The position numbers and the translations under genes were made by a program. Shown piece by piece: positions 61,370-64,000 of a DNA stretch of 64,000 bases (positions are counted from its first letter, which is position 1; each line of letters begins with the position of its first letter). The notes under the pieces are model-generated. The model saw only the letters and a program-made list of their open reading frames with translations. It was not told the origin of the DNA and did no database searches. Source of the stretch: Paenibacillus vietnamensis (GTDB lineage: Bacteria > Bacillota > Bacilli > Paenibacillales > Paenibacillaceae); the NCBI RefSeq assembly GCF_020169515.1, contig NZ_JAHMHW010000012.1, positions 62,001 through 126,000 of the forward strand, given 5' to 3'.

Positions 61370-62221
61370 TTAGTTCAACAGACCTTTATTTTTTACCAGA
61401 TTGTCTGTTTCATGAATGAGATCACGTAACATGTTCAAGGCCTGATCCAAACCGGTTTGATCTTCTGTGACCAAGGTCAATATGTTATTTATTCTATAGG
61501 AGTAATTGTCTGGCACCATGCAAAATGAATCGGCGATGGCAGCAGCTCCTTTTTCATTCATCCAGTAAGTTTCGTTAAGTGCAAACAAAACCTGATTCAA
61601 ACAAGAAACTGACCTAAACCAGCATCCAGCTATGTAAGATAAATCTTTTTTATAAATCCCTTTTTTTCCAATCTCAAAAGAGAAATTTGCTTCCCATAGA
61701 AATTTTTGAATGATCGCTGTTTGCAAAACGTGCGGGTATGGATTTGTTCTGGACTTCATTGCTCCGACTAGACCTGACGGATCCCATAACACCTTACACA
61801 ACGCTATTTCAGCTACATACACTGAGTTGATAAAACCATGAGGATGCCCCGGCTGATAGTCGATCGTGATATTCCCCATGAGGCATTGGTCAATTACTTT
61901 TGACACTTGATTAAGATCACGATACAAAAAATCGACCGGTATTTGATTCACTTTTAGCCAGCCGCCACCGTTAATCCATGGTCCCCAGCCGCCGATTTCT
62001 GTTATTAAGTTGTCTCTATGGTCGTCATCCAACATGGAGGCTGCCCGGCGAAGCTGGGCAATGTCTAACCCGCTGTCGGCGCTATAATAAATTCCAATAT
62101 CAATATCGGAGGTGGGATTTTCAGTCCCCCTGGCTCTTGAACCGCCTAGAACCAAAGCATCGACACCATCGATCTGCTTAAGGCGATCAATAATGCTAGA
62201 AATAATATTTTGTACATCCAT
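61370..62221 (-). CDS. Nucleotidyltransferase-domain protein
   Basis: ATG 62221 follows GGAG eight bases upstream; GTG 62230 is an alternative. The N-terminal nucleotidyltransferase signature is complete: LVLGGSRARGTENPTSDIDI, with Asp-x-Asp as metal ligands. A helical C-terminal domain follows (IIQKFLWEANFSFEIGKKGI, AGCWFRSVSCLNQVLFALNE). Proteins of this kind modify small molecules, including aminoglycosides, or proteins; the substrate is unknown. About 283 residues. It comes directly after a small frameshifted gene and 45 bases before the hypothetical gene. Confidence 0.8.
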   Translation of the reverse strand: MDVQNIISSIIDRLKQIDGVDALVLGGSRARGTENPTSDIDIGIYYSADSGLDIAQLRRAASMLDDDHRDNLITEIGGWGPWINGGGWLKVNQIPVDFLYRDLNQVSKVIDQCLMGNITIDYQPGHPHGFINSVYVAEIALCKVLWDPSGLVGAMKSRTNPYPHVLQTAIIQKFLWEANFSFEIGKKGIYKKDLSYIAGCWFRSVSCLNQVLFALNETYWMNEKGAAAIADSFCMVPDNYSYRINNILTLVTEDQTGLDQALNMLRDLIHETDNLVKNKGLLN

Positions 62222-62226
62222 TTCTC

Positions 62227-62431
62227 TCACTCCGTTCCGAATATCTCAAATGCCTTTTTAAGCTTCTGTGTTATTGTGGTATTTCCATCGTAATAAAAGA
62301 CGAGTATTTTGCCCATACCAAAAGATCCGTTTGGGGGGACGGCATCAGCGGTTGGAAATGGGTCGCGTTGTATTTCTCTAAACTGATAAAAAGATGACTA
62401 TAAAAATGAGGATAAATAAAGTTTTTTTCAT
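62227..62431 (-). pseudogene. Small exported/membrane protein gene with one frameshift
   Basis: ATG 62431 with GGAGGAAATGG upstream begins MKKTLFILIFIVIFL and stops at once. Removing one T from the five-T run just after restores a frame that continues QFREIQRDPFPTADAVPPNG, GKILVFYYDGNTTIT, KKAFEIFGTE and stops at 62227, six bases before the nucleotidyltransferase ATG. The intact protein would have 68 residues with one membrane helix. It heads the operon; the frameshift may be a mutation or a sequencing slip. Confidence 0.5.
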
Positions 62432-62486
62432 ACCCCATTTCCTCCTTTTAAGCTTAGACGGGTTGAAAGTGGGAATGTTGCGTTAA

Positions 62487-62594
62487 AACTTTATCTTTGC
62501 ACTCCCGCTGCAAATTATCGTGGTAGGACCGCTGGTTCGGTATCTGTTCAGCAGATTTGTGAAGGGCGGAAGAGAGGCGGAGGCTTTAGGATAA
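62487..62594 (+). pseudogene. C-terminal remnant of a DUF2798 membrane protein
   Basis: Thirty-five codons in frame read NFIFALPLQIIVVGPLVRYL, FSRFVKGGREAEALG and then stop. The NF-ALPLQ and GP-VR words are typical of the second repeat of DUF2798 proteins. A stop lies directly upstream in frame. Confidence 0.55.
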
Positions 62595-62812
62595 GCCGAT
62601 AGAGGAATTGAGGCACGGAGACTGTAACCCTCAGTTATTTATCGAAACGATGGCCATACCATATACATTGGGAAGTTCATAAGAAAGGGAGGAACGATGG
62701 ATTCCAATGCAGCGACTGCCTGGCCATCGTTCGAGCCTTGGGAACGGGTCCGATCCTTATTCGGGCGCATTCTGAGAAGCTGGTGCCCGGGCAGGTCGAG
62801 CTGCGATTCATC

Positions 62813-62848
62813 AAGAGACTCTGACGACGTTGAGGTCAGTGTCTCTTC
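62813..62848. terminator. Hairpin beside the AraC gene end
   Basis: AAGAGACTCTGAC (62813-62825) pairs with GTCAGTGTCTCTT (62835-62847) with a central mismatch. No long T run; probably terminates the AraC transcript weakly. The stretch 62595-62812 shows no gene. Confidence 0.5.
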
Positions 62849-62849
62849 T

Positions 62850-63755
62850 TTATAAAATCCGTGACAGCTTACGGTATTCCCGCGGCGAGATGCCTTCATG
62901 CCTGCGGAAGATGCGGCTGAAGTAATGGATGTCCGGATAACCGACTTGTCCTCCGACTTCTTCGACCGACAGCTCCGTTTCCCTCAGCAGCTTCCGTGCT
63001 TCCCGGTGCCGGACGGTGCTGACGAATTCGCCCGGCGGCATCCCGGCATGTTTCTTGAACAGCTTGGCAAAATGATCCTCGTTCATGCTAAGCTTCGCAG
63101 CGAGCTCTTTATTGGACCACGATTCGGCCGGCGCAGCTTCGATACCATGCATAAGAGCTGCGATTTTGGCGCCATGTACGGAAGCGTCCTCCAATCTGCG
63201 CGTTCTTTGCGTCCGAAGCAGCTGGGCGAGAATGTTCAGCATCAGCGACTTGCAAGCCAGCTCATAGCCGGCCGGACGCATCGCAAATTCGTGGACGAGC
63301 TCCTCCATCAGCTTGACGCAGGCTAGCGGCGGTGTATAGACGGGGCTTTCGGATAATGGTTCAAACGTTTCGGCAACGGCTTCCGAAGCGAATTTATTCG
63401 ATTGAACGGCTTCTTCGCCGACGACGATATCCGCTTCCGTCTGAATGTCCAGCTCATCGAAAAAATCGAAATGAATGCCCAGAAGCTTGGCTCCCTGCGC
63501 CGATACGACTTCATTTTGGTGATAGACCCCCGCAGGAAGCAAGATCAGCTGACCGGCCGTTAGCAGGTAACGCTGCCCGTTCATCGTCGTAGCCGCATCG
63601 CCGTGGCATACGTAGATCAGCTCGAAGTCGTAAATTCTTCTCTGCTCCAGCTTGCCTTGGGGCAGCGTCTGAAATTGAGCATAATGGATGCTGGGAGACC
63701 ATTCGCGAAACGGAGCCGTTTTGAGTATCGGATAGTTGGTTGCAGTGGGGTTCAT
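62850..63755 (-). CDS. AraC-family transcriptional regulator with cupin sensor domain
   Basis: Start at ATG 63755 (AGGAGG is 13 bases upstream); the longer frame to 63827 has no site. Residues 30-130 are a cupin-like sugar-binding domain (DFELIYVCHGDAATTMNGQR, ILLPAGVYHQNEV, LLGIHFDFF). Residues 205-300 are the AraC DNA-binding domain (NKELAAKLSMNEDHFAKLFK, SVEEVGGQVGYPDIHYFSRI, and FRRHEGISPREYRK). Such regulators usually control sugar-use genes; the likely target lies beyond the right edge. Confidence 0.88.
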   Translation of the reverse strand: MNPTATNYPILKTAPFREWSPSIHYAQFQTLPQGKLEQRRIYDFELIYVCHGDAATTMNGQRYLLTAGQLILLPAGVYHQNEVVSAQGAKLLGIHFDFFDELDIQTEADIVVGEEAVQSNKFASEAVAETFEPLSESPVYTPPLACVKLMEELVHEFAMRPAGYELACKSLMLNILAQLLRTQRTRRLEDASVHGAKIAALMHGIEAAPAESWSNKELAAKLSMNEDHFAKLFKKHAGMPPGEFVSTVRHREARKLLRETELSVEEVGGQVGYPDIHYFSRIFRRHEGISPREYRKLSRIL

Positions 63756-63789
63756 CGTTTGTGTTTGTCCTCCTATGGGGCCCGAAACC

Positions 63790-63889
63790 CGGACATGAGA
63801 TCCGTTATTTGTCTCAAAAGAGGCCATTTAAGCGTCCCGCGGACACAGGGTCCGTTATCGGCTAAAAAATGCCGTGCGAGCGGCTTCGT
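63790..63889. repeat. Two degenerate 50-base repeat units
   Basis: CGGACATGAGATCCGTTAT (from 63790) and CGGACACAGGGTCCGTTAT (from 63840) begin units exactly 50 bases apart. Each starts with a small palindrome CGGAC...TCCG, followed by an A-rich stretch (CTCAAAAGAGGCC; CTAAAAAATGCCG). The array may continue in weaker form toward 63970. No gene is seen in 63756-64000. Confidence 0.55.
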
Positions 63890-64000
63890 TTCAACGAATA
63901 AAGCATCTATTGTCCAGAAGTGCGGTTTTATCGTGTTTTTTCGCGGAATAGCGGATCGACGGTCCGGCATTTGCCGAGTCTCTATGAGAGGGCTCTACGT

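Noticed and set aside
62639-62899. An 86-codon minus-strand frame
   Set aside because: Overlaps the end of the AraC gene and a hairpin, with no start signal or motif.
63790-64000. Possible CRISPR array
   Set aside because: Only two degenerate units, related spacers and no cas genes in the window.

Overview
The window is a low-to-moderate G+C Firmicutes chromosome segment, most likely from a Paenibacillus. The evidence is SLH and copper-amine-oxidase-like stalk domains, YesM/YesN-type two-component systems with AraC outputs, ABC sugar importers of the LplA/LplB/YtcP type without their own ATPase, two Spo0E-like phosphatases, a SleB-type cell-wall hydrolase, a FIMAH-tailed multidomain xylanase, and AGGAGG ribosome sites with frequent GTG/TTG starts. 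No rRNA, tRNA or CRISPR array was seen.

Layout. 1-5 kb: the cut-off end of an SLH-bearing serine hydrolase, two small secreted proteins, a lipoprotein, and an rRNA methyltransferase gene (RlmA type) preceded by a 9-codon leader peptide and an intrinsic terminator. 5-7.5 kb: an alpha-L-fucosidase (GH29) and a stand-alone SNF2 helicase C-terminal domain. 7.8-15 kb: a pectin/rhamnogalacturonan locus, with a membrane-bound YesS-like AraC regulator divergent from a tightly packed operon (GH43, CE8 pectinesterase, alpha/beta esterase, GH105). 15-18 kb: DUF2164, an APH-type kinase, a nucleotidyltransferase remnant and a SleB-like hydrolase. 18.2-23 kb: a gene graveyard with GH3, ferritin-like and DUF421 remnants, a two-gene membrane operon and a decayed copy of a xylanase CBM9 segment.

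23-41 kb is a xylan/aldouronate utilisation region: a 1151-residue GH10 xylanase, a response regulator-kinase-response regulator set, two complete sugar ABC importers (SBP-permease-permease and permease-permease-SBP), a twice-frameshifted Gfo/Idh/MocA dehydrogenase and a stump of a GH30 glucuronoxylanase. cre-like sites precede the xylanase and the first importer, which suggests CcpA control. The regulators probably sense oligosaccharides at the membrane and switch on the xylanase and importers; uptake would depend on a shared ATPase encoded elsewhere.

41-53 kb is a mixed accessory region: Spo0E-like protein, IS110 remnant, PIN/AbrB toxin-antitoxin pair, integrase and VOC remnants, SigX5-like sigma factor with an AHSA1 protein, an IS200/IS605 element with broken tnpA but intact tnpB, a DUF5050-type exported protein, and a two-gene unit encoding a zinc-dependent phospholipase C-like protein and a partner. 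53-64 kb: a recent tandem duplication of a secreted-protein gene beside an FAD oxidoreductase, a DksA/YteA-type protein, a DUF421-SMI1 pair, an ECF sigma/anti-sigma pair, a YdcF-nucleotidyltransferase operon and an AraC regulator next to short 50-bp-period repeats.

The best candidates for new biology are the leader-peptide attenuator before rlmA, the duplicated secreted proteins with a conserved C-terminal cysteine pair, and the PLC-like/partner pair. Broken genes are strikingly common: at least ten remnants or frameshifted genes.
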